64,000 nt of DNA from Apoda limacodes. Its lineage: Eukaryota > Arthropoda > Insecta > Lepidoptera > Limacodidae. The stretch is from NCBI GenBank assembly GCA_946406115.1, contig OX291557.1:12184501-12248500 (forward strand), read 5' to 3'. A model generated the notes under the pieces. It had not been told where the DNA came from. It ran no database searches and saw only the letters and a program-made list of their open reading frames with translations. Shown here one piece after another: positions 32,811-44,399 of the stretch; the first letter of the stretch is position 1; each line of letters begins with the position of its first letter. Position numbers and translations under genes: made by a program.

Positions 32811-33487
32811 AATAAAAACATGTGTTTTCATGCTACTGAATAGTTATCACTTTGTATTTATTGGGGGCTATCATGCTAAAAATATTTTTCTTTTCATTTG
32901 GACGTTAAAGTTTTGGCTTGCACTACCCGTCAGTCGCTTGGCTAGTGCACGAAGCCTAAATTTACCTAAAGTCAAGAATCAATAGTTTTTTCCGCCAGTG
33001 AGACCAGGAAAAGAAGTATCCCAAATCACGTAATAGAATCAAAAAGGAAAGGCATCTCTTACAGCTTTACATTTATTGGATTTACCTCTGTTTCGACTCT
33101 TATTTTTTCTTGCGGCGGCGGCGAAGCTCATGGGTACGTTCCCATTTTGATTTCTGGTCTGGTTATTGTTAGATTATTGATACTAATACTTATAAAGTTT
33201 AGGAAACATTTATTAGATCCATAGTACTACTCTCGTTACTATTCTCGTTTTCCTATACTTATTATTCATGTTTTCATATCGAGCTATAATTATTTAATTA
33301 ATGATAAATAATTAATGAATTTAAACAATAAAATAGCACATAAAGTAAATGAGTCCATCGGATATATCCATTTCGATAAGGAAATAAATAAGGACCTAGA
33401 CTAATTTATTGAGTCGTTTGTATATTTAGAACAACAACGACAACGCTAGTGCAAATGATATGTATAGTAGATGAGCCTTCAACAATA

Positions 33488-33639
33488 GTGGCGTTTTGTT
33501 GACGGACATAATGTACATAATGCGGTAATCCTACCAAAGAGAATGAACCAAGATTTGTACTGTGTTATACATAATTTATGACTTTTAAACTAAAGGATTA
33601 TAACATTGAATGCATTGAAGCAGTCAACAAAACGCACCT
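33488..33639 (+). mobile_element. TA-flanked MITE, copy 1
   Basis: Inverted ends GTGGCGTTTTGTTGAC (left) and GTCAACAAAACGCAC (right), about 150 bp apart, flanked by TA on both sides. The interior (CCAAAGAGAATGAACCAAGA, TTGTACTGTG, ATTATAACATTGAATGC) is homologous to 44955-45114 in reverse orientation. Size, short TIRs and TA flanks suggest a Tc1/mariner-type MITE. No coding content. Confidence 0.65.
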
Positions 33640-35381
33640 AATATTTCGATAAAAAAAACAACTTACGTTAAGTTATCAAAGGTCGAAACTAGGGAAACGT
33701 TTTTGCTGCCTAAATTAACAAATCATGGAAATGAATTTAAAAAGTAAGAATTGTCTGTGAAAAAATTGCAAACGTGCAGGTCAGAACATTTTAGGCTACT
33801 GAAAGGAAGAAACGCACTCGGATCGCCAATTCGCTGAAAAGTGCTAATATCTAGGTACTGCAATACCTAATATGAGAGTACAAATCTGCTTAAACCTGCT
33901 ATATCAGATAACACTGTGCTTGTTAAGCTTTTTGGCGTAGTTTTTTATTTTTAAATTTCCCTTCTTTACACATAGCATGACCTGGCCAAGGTACATCATT
34001 TTATAAATAGTCCCCAGGAACTGTATTGCTCTCAAGTCGCATACAAAACGTACAACCGCTTTGTAATAAAGCTAGCTATTCACGGCCTATTATAAAGACT
34101 TGTCAAAAATTTTTATCAAAGAATCTTGAGTATTTTTCTCGTTACTACAAAATAAGTACATTTGACCGTAACGTAACGCGAGTGATTATGAATGTATATC
34201 AACTGAAATGAATAGGTAGGTAAATTCTAATGTGATGGACTGCCGATCAAAGGTTTTGGTTACAGTATGGGTGGTACTGTAATTCCCGGTATGCCTATGT
34301 AAAAAATCCGGCCCAGTGCAAATTGGACCGCGTATCAAGGGTTCCGTTCTTTTTCTTCTTGAGATGCGCCGTCGGTTCTGCAAATCTGTCTCTGTCCTTG
34401 ACCACGCTTACCACTAAAGAATGCACGAGCTCGACTCGTATTTGACCGGTATTTATTATCTGTTGTTTTACTATAAAGCTTACACAATAAAGCTTACACA
34501 ATAGAGGGAGCATAAAGGCCTAGCTTTTTTATATATTTTGTATACAACGCGGAATATAAACGAATTGGCGAAAAACGTTAGATATTACTAACTCGAATAT
34601 TATCAATTGTATTTAAATTTTGCTTATAACAGCTCTAGGTTTTGTATTAAGTAGTATTTTATTGAAAAATCAGCTAAAATATATTTACAGTTATTACAGT
34701 TAATAATAAATCAATAATTAGCAAAAACTAGAGGTGACTTTGGGATATTTTTCTATCAAAAATAATTATTGCATTATGTTTTTGCTAGTACTAGACCTTC
34801 GAATTATACTGAATAGGCCAAAAAAGCTAATCTCTGTAACACTAACGATGTGTATGTAAATGCACTAAAAATCAATACACAATGTTATATACATGACTAT
34901 CAGATATATTCCTTATACACTTCTTAAGTAATTTATGCCTTGAAACTTTTGTAGTCACATTTTTTGACTTTTTGCTACAACTTTGAGTAAATGCATTACA
35001 TAACAAGCTATTCTAATTATTTAACCAACTTTAGCAAGCAAATGCAAAACATGCTTTAAAAATTTTCACAAGTGTTGAAACAATGGTCACTTCTAGATTT
35101 TTTATTGCACTAAATACAAAAAATGAAAATTATTCAGAAAGGCACTAGACAAAAGCAAGTTTTATAACATATATTTTTTTTCAATCCTTTAGATGCTATA
35201 GTTTACCTACAAAATTTGCACAAAAACGGCGTATTTACGCGATCTAGCCTATATCGCAGTCTCAAGTGTGTAGCATGTATGTATTACCGTTTTTACGATA
35301 GATCAAAAATAACAACTTGTTTCTTTTACGTTGGGTACGGAAGCCTGAAAAAGTCAAAACTCAAAGGAGGTCGTCGATTTT
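33640..35381. other. AT-rich sequence, no gene seen
   Basis: 34300-34460 carries a degraded repeat tail (AAGGGTTCCGTTCTTTTTC, GAGCTCGACTCGTATTTGAC). Nothing else is supported; open frames at 34026-34211 and 34186-34513 have no domains. Confidence 0.35.
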
Positions 35382-35955
35382 GACTATTTTAGGGCTCCGT
35401 ACACAAAGGGTGCCAACGGTCCTTTATTACTAAGCTTACGCTGTCTATCTCAAACACAAGTATCTTTCAAGATTTTGTATTTAAAATAAATTAGGCCAAG
35501 TGTGTGCTTCAAATTAGGTTACCTTAGAATGAAAATTATTGCTAGGATCTGAAAAAAATCTAAACTGAATTTGTTCAAAACAATTTTTATTGAAAGTATT
35601 TATAAAGATTTATAATAATGTTTTTTTAGATACTAAAACACGTGGTTTATTAGTTAGAAGGTAATAACTCTCAAAATTATTTTTTTAGAAAAAAGTTACT
35701 TTACTATCTCATACGCGTTTTTATAGACCTATACAACGACATCCCGAACGATATTTTTTTTTAAGGTTCAGTTCAATTAATTATTAGTTATATTACAACA
35801 ATATAAAGCGGGTCACACAAGAAAATTTCTGTACATTTTGTAAACTACACTCACTAAATAAAATGGCAGTTGCATACGGACGGATGGACAGACATGGCAA
35901 AGCTGTAATTGAATGTAAGCATGGGTTCCTGTTTGAGTTCAAAACCCCGCAAAAC
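35382..35955 (+). repeat. Family A 5' fragment followed by family F-like text
   Basis: 35390-35460 (TTAGGGCTCCGTACACAAAG, GGTCCTTTATTACTAAG) is the start of family A. 35505-35600 and 35640-35900 match the family F order (ACTCTCAAAATTATT, GACCTATACAACGACATCCC, GCATACGGACGGATGGACAG). Confidence 0.5.
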
Positions 35956-36179
35956 CAAAACATTTTTGCAGGCAACTGGCCTTCCTGCCCTGGGCTAGAA
36001 TGACAGAAGTACGTACTATACGTACATACAAAACTGTCATCTATGTTTAATTCAACATTCTTATCGCGTTTCCATACCCAAAACCCAAAAGCTGCCCTAC
36101 CAAAAGAGCTACGTTCTACAAATATTACCCTTATGGCTTATGGTAGAACATAATACACTTAGAGTTAAGAGTGACCCAC

Positions 36180-36410
36180 AACGAAGTGGGCGATAAATAT
36201 CCCAGGTTATTTCGATCGACAGGGCACGACGCGGTGCGTACCGTACACACGGGGAGCAAAACATCCGCACCGGCCCACAACATTGTTGCCTTTTACACGT
36301 TACATGGGCTACGCAATGGGCTTGAGTAATTTCCTTTGCAAAGTCAACAAGCCCATCTAGTCGGTGTTAGATTAATGTATTTGATGAATATATTAATGAG
36401 GTGTCTTGGT
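36180..36410. other. GC-richer stretch without an assignable frame
   Basis: 36225-36300 contains GACGCGGTGCGTACCGTACA and ACACGGGGAGCAAAACATC, and CAATGGGC / AGCCCAT words occur as inverted pairs at 36315-36355. No coding frame or splice pair that I would support. Confidence 0.2.
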
Positions 36411-36529
36411 TTAAAGCTAAGATCTTTTGTGGTTCGTTTTACAGATGAATACGTCTGTTGGTTCGTCGTTGTATAACTTAGCGACGGATCAACTGAGTGA
36501 GGTGTGTTTTGCATAGGCACGTCAATTCG

Positions 36530-37015
36530 GGCTTTTTATCCCGATTAAAAGCTCCCACGGAAACTTTTTTGCCTTTTTTCTACAAATTCAAAATATTTTG
36601 TTTCGTATCGCCGTAACGAAGTACATGAAGGCCTAGATTTTTGGCACAGATATAGTTAATAGGGTAAAGATAGATATGAAATATTTTTTATCCCGAATAA
36701 GAACTACCACGGGTTTCTGTTGCAATAGAGGAAGTAGTTTTTTGACACAATTAGCCTGCAAAATGAAAAATGCGAAAATTTATTTGTTGTCTTCTCTTTC
36801 TTTAATTTAGCAATGGAGCGATGGATCGACGAAATATTTTAATGCGAGACTGACATGACTGTGACCCCTTCTCACATTCGATTCCTATATCTACAACTAT
36901 AGCTTGCTAGAGCAAACTTCTGTACAGTACTATAATAAAGTAGCCGTAGGAATCCTTCCCACATGGGTAACCGAATTTGAAGCGGGCAAAGCTGCGAGCA
37001 AAAGTTAGTATCTTA
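36530..37015 (+). repeat. Repeat family D copy
   Basis: Blocks TTTTTATCCCGATTAAAAGC, TTTTTGGCACAGATATAGTT, GAACTACCACGGG and a terminal GCGGGCAAAGCTGCGAGCAA with AAGTTAGTA match family D (compare 31200-31425). Confidence 0.55.
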
Positions 37016-37425
37016 AACTTCTTTCCTTTTCAGCCGCATATGTCCCCACTGCACTGTTTCCACACGCAGGCCCACTGTGATCGGCCTTCACATTGATATT
37101 GTAATTTTTTTTTGACGTATATTTAGGTTTCCTCACGATGTTTTTCTTCACTTTCAAAGAAAAGAATACCTTATACAATATTCGTAAATCTCTTAAAAGT
37201 TTTGAAATAATTTAGATGAAAATACAAGCTCCTAAGTAAATTTGAAAAAAAATTGCCCAAAAAAAAACGGTCATTTTTATCGCATACTGTGACACAAATA
37301 AATCAAAACCTATGTGGTACTTCCCGTTGACCTAGGAGACTTGATGCAAGAGCTATCTACATATAATAAGTTTGAACGGAACCCACGGTGCCCGAGCCAG
37401 ACTCGCACTTGGCCGGTTTTTTTTA
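37015..37425 (+). repeat. RTE-like tail fragment plus family B 3' portion
   Basis: 37020-37165 carries CAGCCGCATATGTCCCCACT, CACGCAGGCCCACTGTG and GGTTTCCTCACGATG, wording common to lepidopteran non-LTR 3' regions. 37205-37425 is family B (AATCAAAACCTATGTGGTAC, TTCCCGTTGACC, AGACTCGCACTTGGCCGG). Open frames on both strands here reflect repeat sequence. Confidence 0.5.
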
Positions 37426-37937
37426 TTATTAATCTGCTGATTGTTACGAGATTTAAGATATTTTTTGAGATAAATTTTCGGTGTATTTTAAATATTGCAT
37501 GATATTGGTGTGTCATTATTTCGTTATCGGTGACTATTTTATCAAAGTTGTTTTAATGAAATCAAATAATTTGGTTTGTATTTTAATTTAAGCAACGAAT
37601 CCATTATACTTATTTTGTAAATTAAGCACACTATGTTGATACACTTGAAGATTTTTTACATTTACTAATATCATTATCAACCTGGAAGATTTGAGAGAAA
37701 CAAAAAGAAACTAATGTTCTTAACTAACTCATAGTATTAAGAGTACTTCATACAGTACGGTGTGGCCACTTTTCGCAACTCTCTGATCTAGGATTGACTC
37801 GTCGCCCTGTTGTGTTGGTTCTGTGACTTGTCGTATAGAACACTCACACATTTGCGCATATGCGCATATATTTTTTAACTATAATGGTCACATATTATGC
37901 GGCAGTTATGTCAAGTGTGATTAAATTAGACTATATT

Positions 37938-38313
37938 GGGCGCGTTCGTTTTAGGATGAAGAGTTCCCACGATTGATACTTTTCACACTTTTGAAAACGC
38001 CAATTTTGCCACCGACACCTTACACCTATCGTTCGTGTAGCTTTGAAACTTTTTGGATGCAAAATTTGCAAAACGAACGGTTGACGTACACACACTACCA
38101 TAAACAATAAATATGTATAGGCAGTTTGACAGATTAACACAAAAACCCTACCTCCAGACATGGGTCTAAAGTTTCATTTTGGTGGCAAAAGTGACAAAAA
38201 TAACGAAAATATCGTAAATGAATTCATGACAGTTTGTTACAGATGATACTTAAATAAGACAGGTGACAAAAGTAATGAAAATAGTGATTCTTAATCCCAA
38301 AACGAACGCGCCC
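37938..38313. mobile_element. TIR element, copy 2 (GGGCGCGTTCGTTTTAGGAT)
   Basis: 376 bp. Left end GGGCGCGTTCGTTTTAGGAT, right end ATCCCAAAACGAACGCGCCC, a 20-bp inverted repeat with one mismatch (A/G at position 16). Flanked by ATT on both sides (37935-37937 and 38314-38316), a possible 3-bp duplication. Internally about 55 bp shorter than copy 1 at 23816-24246. Confidence 0.7.
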
Positions 38314-38455
38314 ATTATCTACGTGTCTGTAATTCTCTATTTGTCCCTTACAGCAGCAACAAAATGAAATCCGCGAAACAATTTTAAACATCCATTTCGA
38401 GACGCATTCCATTACCAAAAATACGAGGTACGTGACAATGCATGTATGTACTTAC

Positions 38456-38640
38456 TTCTGTAACATATTCTGCGGTAATTTTTGTGTACGTGTGCGCGAG
38501 GGCGAAAGCGTGGCCGCGATTGTTTTCGTTGTATTTCTTCGGTATTTCGAGCGACACGCCGCCGAGCGCTGCGAACCGCCGCCGCGCCGGAACCGCTAAC
38601 AGACGGGTCTGGTCACGGTGCCATTCACTGTCTGTCTACG
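38456..38640 (-). other. Candidate CpG-rich first exon with strong donor
   Basis: A CpG-dense block (CGCCGCCGAGCGCTGCGAAC on the plus strand) in AT-rich flanks. On the minus strand it ends GTTACAGAA/GTAAGTACAT, a near-perfect 5' splice site (GT at 38455-38454). The sequence upstream of the donor is mostly without ATG; one ATG lies 11 nt before the donor (ATGTTACAGAA) and a short upstream frame begins near 38620. This fits a 5'-untranslated or start-codon exon of a minus-strand host gene whose promoter is about 38.6-38.7 kb. A link with the transmembrane exon at 6.6 kb on the same strand is possible but unsupported by sequence. Confidence 0.35.
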
Positions 38641-38699
38641 TTACGTTGGATTATTATGATTGTGTACGTAGAACGTGTTACAATGTAGTTTATTGAAGT

Positions 38700-39365
38700 T
38701 AAATCCTTTTTTTTGTCTTCACTTAGTAACCTAAATTTTAGTACACGCGATAGGTTAGCGGTAACTTTTCTCGTGCAGGAGAATTCCGGGTTTATGCTTC
38801 CTGGGGTCCTTATGTTAATAAGCCTAACAGACAAAACATTGAGTTAAGATTCTCTCCTCCTTGCTGTCGGATATCAATATTTCTTCTAGTTATGTGTTAA
38901 TTTTTAACCGACTTAAAAAAAAACGAGGAAGTTCTCAATTCTTCTGTATGTTATTTTGTGTGGGTGTTACGCGATATCTTTGAGTACTTTGCAGTTTTTA
39001 CGATTTTTCTGCGGATTGGTTAAAAAAAATCTGACCTCTGGTAACTCGACTTGGAACAACCAAGGAAACCAGAGTAAGGTGAGATTTTTCATTTCAGATC
39101 TAATTACATTGCTCGCCTCGAATCTATTTTTTGCGTAGCGGAGGCACCACTATGAATACAATGAGAACTTAGAAATCCTACCAAAAACGGGTTCCCAATG
39201 TTTAAAATTCGTAGTGCGCTCTTAGCCTTATATCCGCATAATATAATGCGCGCACTGTCGTTGCGACGTTCAAAATTCACAAAAAAAATCCGATGACTGT
39301 TATGAAATTTTATACATTTTGGACAGTTTGACAGTCTAAGCGGAAGAAAAAACTAGTTTTGACGT
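38700..39365. other. AT-rich flank of the CpG block
   Basis: No gene supported. 38895-39130 has a short lepidopteran repeat appearance (ACCGACTTAAAAAAAAACGA). A plus-strand promoter is not evident. Confidence 0.25.
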
Positions 39366-39367
39366 TG

Positions 39368-39625
39368 TTAGGGCTCCGTACCTGAAAGGTACCCTAAGGT
39401 ATAAGGTACCCTATTTTGCTAAGGCTTCGCTGTCCGTCCATCTGTCACCAGGCTGTATCTCATGAACCGTTGTAGGTAGACAGTTGAAATTTTCATAGAA
39501 GATGTATTTCTTTTACCGCTATAACAACAAATACTAAAAAACAGAAAAAAAAAATATTTAAGGGGGCTCCCATAACATACGAGATTTTGCTCGTTTTTGT
39601 AGATAATGGTACGGAACCCTTCGTG
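39368..39625 (+). repeat. Repeat family A, near-complete shorter copy
   Basis: Begins TTAGGGCTCCGTACCTGAAA, contains CACCAGGCTGTATCTCATGA and GGGGGCTCCCATAACATAC, ends GGTACGGAACCCTTCGTGC. About 140 bp shorter than 4548-4947 and lacking the CTCGCACTTGG tail. Confidence 0.7.
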
Positions 39626-39970
39626 CTACATACACATTTTACCACTTTGGAAGTGTCTCTGGCGCAAACTATTTAGTTTAGAAAAAATGATATTAGAAAC
39701 CGCAATATCATTTTTGAAGACCTATCCATAAAGATCCCACGGATATGGGTTTGATGAAAAAAAAATTTTTAAGTTTCAGTTTTAAGAATTTATTGTTTTT
39801 TATCTATTTTTGTGTGAAAATCTTAATGCGGTTAGAATACATCTACTTACCAAGCTTCAACAGTATAGTTCTTATAGTTTCGGAAAAAAGTGGCTGTGAC
39901 ATACGGACAGACAGACATGACGAATATATAAGGGTTCCGTTTTTGCCACTTGGCTACGGAACACTAAAAT
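39626..39970 (+). repeat. Repeat family F, 3' portion
   Basis: Blocks CATTTTTGAAGACCTATCC, GGAAAAAAGTGGCTGTGACA, TACGGACAGACAGACATGAC, GGGTTCCGTTTTTGCCACTT and ACGGAACACTAAAA match 22985-23405. It directly abuts the end of a family A copy. The 104-codon frame at 39745-40059 is inside the repeat. Confidence 0.55.
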
Positions 39971-42920
39971 ATGTAGTTAAGAATATGTTCGTCGTCCGTA
40001 GTCGAAAGGCAAAAACGGTTTTCGGAATTTCTGTCCGTCCGTCAATTTGTCAATTTTAGAGTAAAAAACTGTAGCCAATATCGACACCTTTTAGAGTTTT
40101 ATCATATGCTTCCGTAGTAAAAACTGGACCATCGTAGAATGAAGATTGTGGCATTTGTTTATTATAATCAGATAGATTTTCAAAAAAGAATAACATACCA
40201 TGCAAAGGAAATAGTAAATAATTTTACTGGAGCCTTCGGACGTTAATAAACTGATTTGTATCAGATGTTTATGACCATTAGTTTTAGAGTTATATGTTTA
40301 GAGAAGGGGAGGGGGGGAAATTTCAACTTCGGAAGTAAATAACTCGCAAATAATATGTCTTACAGAAAAAGTTAATAAAAAGTAAGACAAAAACAACATT
40401 ACCAATTGATTTAGCACATGCTATCTAAGAATTTTATTTTAGGAATAATCTAATGCTGATAAGCACTTCATATGCTGCTTATTAGTACATACCTATATAC
40501 CCACATTGAAATAACATATCACTTATGTACTTACTTATGTTGACAAAATAAAAACAAATATGCTTACTAATGACACTATATTCAAGTTAATTTGTTATTG
40601 GTTTGTATTAAAAATTACCAAATTAATTTACGAGGGTAGTGGCAAAGCATTTTTAAAGAATACCTAAAGTTATTATTAAGTACAATAAATTAGGCTTAGG
40701 GCTTAGTTGGCTAATTTATTCGTATTCCAGGCCAAGTGTTAGCTTTAAGTCTGTTTTAGTTGCAAAATCTTTGGAGACACAAAAGACAGGTCGTTGGCTG
40801 AGGCCGGGCGGCCGACGGCCCTGCGACCCACTTCCTCCTCTCCTTCCCCCAGGCTACAGTAGCTACTCCTTTATCAGCCTGCCAGCTATCAATTGGGTTG
40901 ATAAAAAAATATTGCCTCCGAGAACGATGTGTCTGTCTTATTGTATTCATACGTGCAGACTACTGCCAGGATGTGGTGATCGATGTGTCGCTTGTGTTTA
41001 TTGAGATACACTATGTGCCAGTTTAGTTACAGACTTTATAGGAGAAGAATTAATTTGAAACAGTGCAGTATAGTAGTCTTGTTTAATTAAACCAGTAAAA
41101 AAAAAGAATAATGGCGGCAACACCTGGCAAGGGAAAAATACACAGAATACAAAACCCCATTGATTAGTTTATACATAAACTCTTCAGTAGATGTAACATC
41201 CACTTCAAAGAGATGAAAACTATTAGCTAAGTGTACCATGTATGAAAGGGGTATTTTATTTTTAAGTGGGGTTCTGATCGGTCTAATTTTTTTGTTTTTA
41301 TAAAACTAGTACCTTTGAAAGCTTCATACTCCGATTGTATGAAAGTTACAAAAAAGATAATTATATTTTTGTAAAGGTCGGTCTGGACAGTACAAAAATA
41401 TGTTTTTGACGCTCCTTTACCTTTCGTGATGACGTCATAAACCACAGAATGTGCAATGAAAATAAGGCGTTGCACGGGAGCCAACTGCATCTCGCGGTAG
41501 CATTAAAATTATTTGATGGACTTGAAGGATTTTTGATATTATATATTAGATTCATATATTTATGACCCATAAGCACGCTGAATTGCCAAGACCGAGTTTC
41601 GGTCTCAGATCAGAGATAGATAAAAACTAAAACGCTAAGTTACATTTGCGATCAACAAAAATTGATCACCAATGCGACCAGTGTCGTGATTATCGATTTA
41701 AAAAGAAAAAACGCAGATTAGTTACACCAGCTCGCAAAAATGCTTCCGACGCAAAAAATGTAAATTTTAACATCACAGCCATTAACAGTAACTGGACTGT
41801 TTTTTACCGATTCGAATATAATTGATTTGGACTTTTCAGAATGATCAGAAATATGTTTACGCTCCTGGAAAATCCACAAAAATCTAGCGGGGGCATTTCG
41901 ACTTCCACCCACGTCGATGTTTACTACCATAGCTACTACTAGCTAACTGTTTGCGAGATTTTTATTCGTCAAGATAACCCCGTAATGATTGTATATGATA
42001 GCCTAAACCAAAATAATTATTATACTGTATTTATGTAAACAATATAGGTTAATTGCGTGGGAAGTAAAAATGGATTCAGTGAGCTGGGTAAGTCGACTGC
42101 TTAATTAGACGCATGCGCATAACACCATCCTGGATAAGTCCTTTCCAGTAAAGCGCCAATGTCGCTTTCACATTACATAATACCGTCTACAATACGGTGA
42201 GTCAGCACTTAGAAGAAATTTACGGCACAAGACATATCACGGTCATATTTGTCACGTAGTAAGATATACGTTACCTAATACTGCAATACGTTTGTCCGCT
42301 GTAATTTTTAAGGTTCCTTAAACAAATTGCTTAAGACTCAATAAAACCTGTTTCTATAAACTCTTGAACTAACAGTTAATACAAGTTGAAGCTATCTTGT
42401 TCAGTTAAGTAGTTAGGTATAGACCTACTCCCCGAATCCGTCTGCAGATCCTAGACTCAGCTTAGATATATATAAAATTGCTTGTCTTTAACTGCTCGAT
42501 ATATTAAGGAAGTTTGGTGTAGTTTTGGTTATACTCTCTGCGCTTATCCGGCTTACGTTTGACATCTATTAAGTAGCCTATGATGACTATTCACCATTAA
42601 GGTGAAAACTACCACCTTGCCATTTTTGAGATAGGGTTTAGCGATTTATCTGTGGAAATAACATAAGCGGACAGACATACAGAGAGTCGTTGAGTTTTAT
42701 AATAATTTATAGACATAAAGAGGCTGACACTGACATGTTAAGGCAGAACAGTAACTGCTGAAGTTTAAACCAGAAAATATAGAATGTAGGTTTATTTTGT
42801 GATGTAGGCACGGAATAACAAACCGTGTTAAATACGGGATTTGTTTGGGAATCTCGATATCCATATAAGCATTTTGAATGATTTATCTTTCGGGTCTTGA
42901 CGCGATGTTACATAAAAATG
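39970..42920. other. AT-rich region with one GC-richer patch, no supported gene
   Basis: 40790-40990 is GC-richer (GCCGGGCGGCCGACGGCCC, then a polypyrimidine run ending CCCCCAGGCTACAG, which would serve as a plus-strand acceptor). The frame after it is short and unrecognised, and it may be an old repeat. 41225-41580 carries overlapping minus-strand frames without domains. Nothing else is supported. Confidence 0.3.
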
Positions 42921-42923
42921 TAC

Positions 42924-43029
42924 CTTGTGGTGACGGAAGGCTGGCTGGAGTGCGCAGCGCACCGTCTACTACTGGCCGCTCGCACTGGTAGAAGTTCCTT
43001 CTTATACCGTCATACTGTCTGAACGGTCC
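42924..43029 (-). other. Candidate exon overlapping a tandem repeat
   Basis: The minus strand shows an acceptor-like TACAG at 43034-43030, an open frame GPFRQYDGIRRNFYQCERP then VVDGALRTPASLPSPQ, and a donor CACAAG/GTACAT (GT at 42923-42922). It is GC-richer than the flank. The plus strand is also open (MYLVVTEGWLECAAHRLLLA, then ARTG), with a faint resemblance to ketoreductase-type text that I do not trust. The right end of the candidate lies inside the 100-bp triplication, so the acceptor and first 27 bases are triplicated. Confidence 0.25.
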
Positions 43030-43302
43030 CTGTACTTTACTTTCTTGAAACCAAGAAAATTGGAGTTTAGATTTTGGGTGCAAACTAACCTTAACGTGCA
43101 CGTATACCGTCATACTGTCTGAACGGTCCCTATACTTTACTTTCTTGAAACCAAGAAAATTGGAGTTTAGATTTTGGGTGCAAACTAACCTTAACGTGCA
43201 CGTATACCGTCATACTGTCTGAACGGTCCCTATACTTTACTTTCTTGAAACCAAGAAAATTGGAGTTTAGATTTTGGGTGCAAACTAACCTTAACGTGCA
43301 CG
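43003..43302. repeat. Three exact-length 100-bp tandem repeats
   Basis: Units 43003-43102, 43103-43202 and 43203-43302 start TATACCGTCATACTGTCTGA and end TAACCTTAACGTGCACG. Units 2 and 3 appear identical; unit 1 differs at one base (CCCTG versus CCCTA). Such identity implies a very recent duplication, or an assembly artefact. The unit length is not a multiple of three, so it cannot extend a reading frame cleanly. Confidence 0.9.
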
Positions 43303-44250
43303 TTGTTTCAGGGGTATGGAAAAATAAACTTATATTGATTAAACATGTAGTGTTCTTTTCTTTTTGAGGGTACTTTTCCGTAAAAACTATGTTGTTATGT
43401 TTCTATTATTCTAATTTTTTTCAGTTTTTTCAAAATCAGCGATTTTGGAAGCTACATAACTCGCAAAATATACGAATAAAAGATTTTTTAAATTTTTGTA
43501 GACCTTAATTATAACAATACGATAGGTACTATGTTTAACTGAAAAACAGAATATTCTTTAGTTTTATTGAGAGCTAGCTACCCTAATTTTTACTTGCTTT
43601 TATTTAACACACAATGTTTCCTTTTTTTTTTCTTCCATCTTGTGGTGGAATCTTGCAAGCTTAATTAAACATACTCCCTGTTATCACCCTTCGATGAAAT
43701 TTTGCATACTTACTAATCTCGGATTACAATACAATATTCCACAGTTACTTTGACCAACAACTCCCTCTCAGAGTTGTACCAGGGGTCGCAGATCACGAAT
43801 TTGATGTTATCACCTCTTGGAAGACGCAGGAAGTGCACCTGAAGGTGCACATTAGGGTGGAACGTTAAAAAATTAAGTGAAAATTTAATTAGTTATTTAT
43901 ATTGAACATAATATCGTTCTTCAAGTTCTCATAACCCAAAAATATTTGGGCAATAAACTTAAATAATTCAATAAAACTATCACTAAAAAGTATAAAATAC
44001 AAAAAAGTAAATATTTTTTTTTAAAAACCTTGCCTTTCTTGAAACATTAGAATCATATACGAAAATTCAATCTAACAGAAAATTGTACACACGAATATTT
44101 GACGTGCTAGAGTTTAAGTGGATATTTATTGAGAGTATATCAAGTGATTGTACGTAAGTGCGCACGCCTTGCTTTTCTTGCAGTCGTACGTGGATATAAA
44201 AATGCGATTGCGATTGCAAATGCAATGCGATTAGTTTGCGTTCAGGTTTG
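43303..44250. other. AT-rich sequence, weak repeat remnants
   Basis: 43360-43560 has faint family F wording (CGATTTTGGAAGCTACATAA, CTCGCAAAATATACG). 43820-43845 contains GTGCACCTGAAGGTGCAC, an 18-bp perfect palindrome. No gene. Confidence 0.35.
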
Positions 44251-44252
44251 CG

Positions 44253-44399
44253 GGAACAGTTGTGAACAGTCACTGCACTTGTGTTTTTAGCGTTGAGTTC
44301 AAACAAAAGTTCGGATCAGACTGAAGATGTCCTAGGACGCCTTTGAGTCCAACTCAACGCTAAAAGCAAAAGGTGCAGTAACTGATCGCAACTGTGTCC
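44253..44399. repeat. Imperfect inverted repeat, about 50-bp arms
   Basis: Left arm 44253-44302 (GGAACAGTTGTGAACAGTCA, CTGCACTTGTGTTTTTAGCG, TTGAGTT) pairs with right arm 44348-44399, whose complement reads GGACACAGTTGCGATCAGTT, ACTGCACCTTTTGCTTTTAG, CGTTGAGTT. The arms are roughly 80 percent complementary, with a 45-nt loop. No flanking duplication seen. It could be a foldback element or transcribe into a hairpin RNA. Part of the left arm and its flank is open on the minus strand (44306-44067), but there is no protein signature. Confidence 0.7.

Noticed and set aside
39745..40059. 104-codon plus-strand open frame
   Set aside because: Lies within repeat family F sequence shared with 22985-23405.
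42904..43015. Plus-strand text resembling a ketoreductase helix (RLLLAARTG)
   Set aside because: Match is too short, lacks the nucleotide-binding glycine motif, and splice signals favour the other strand.
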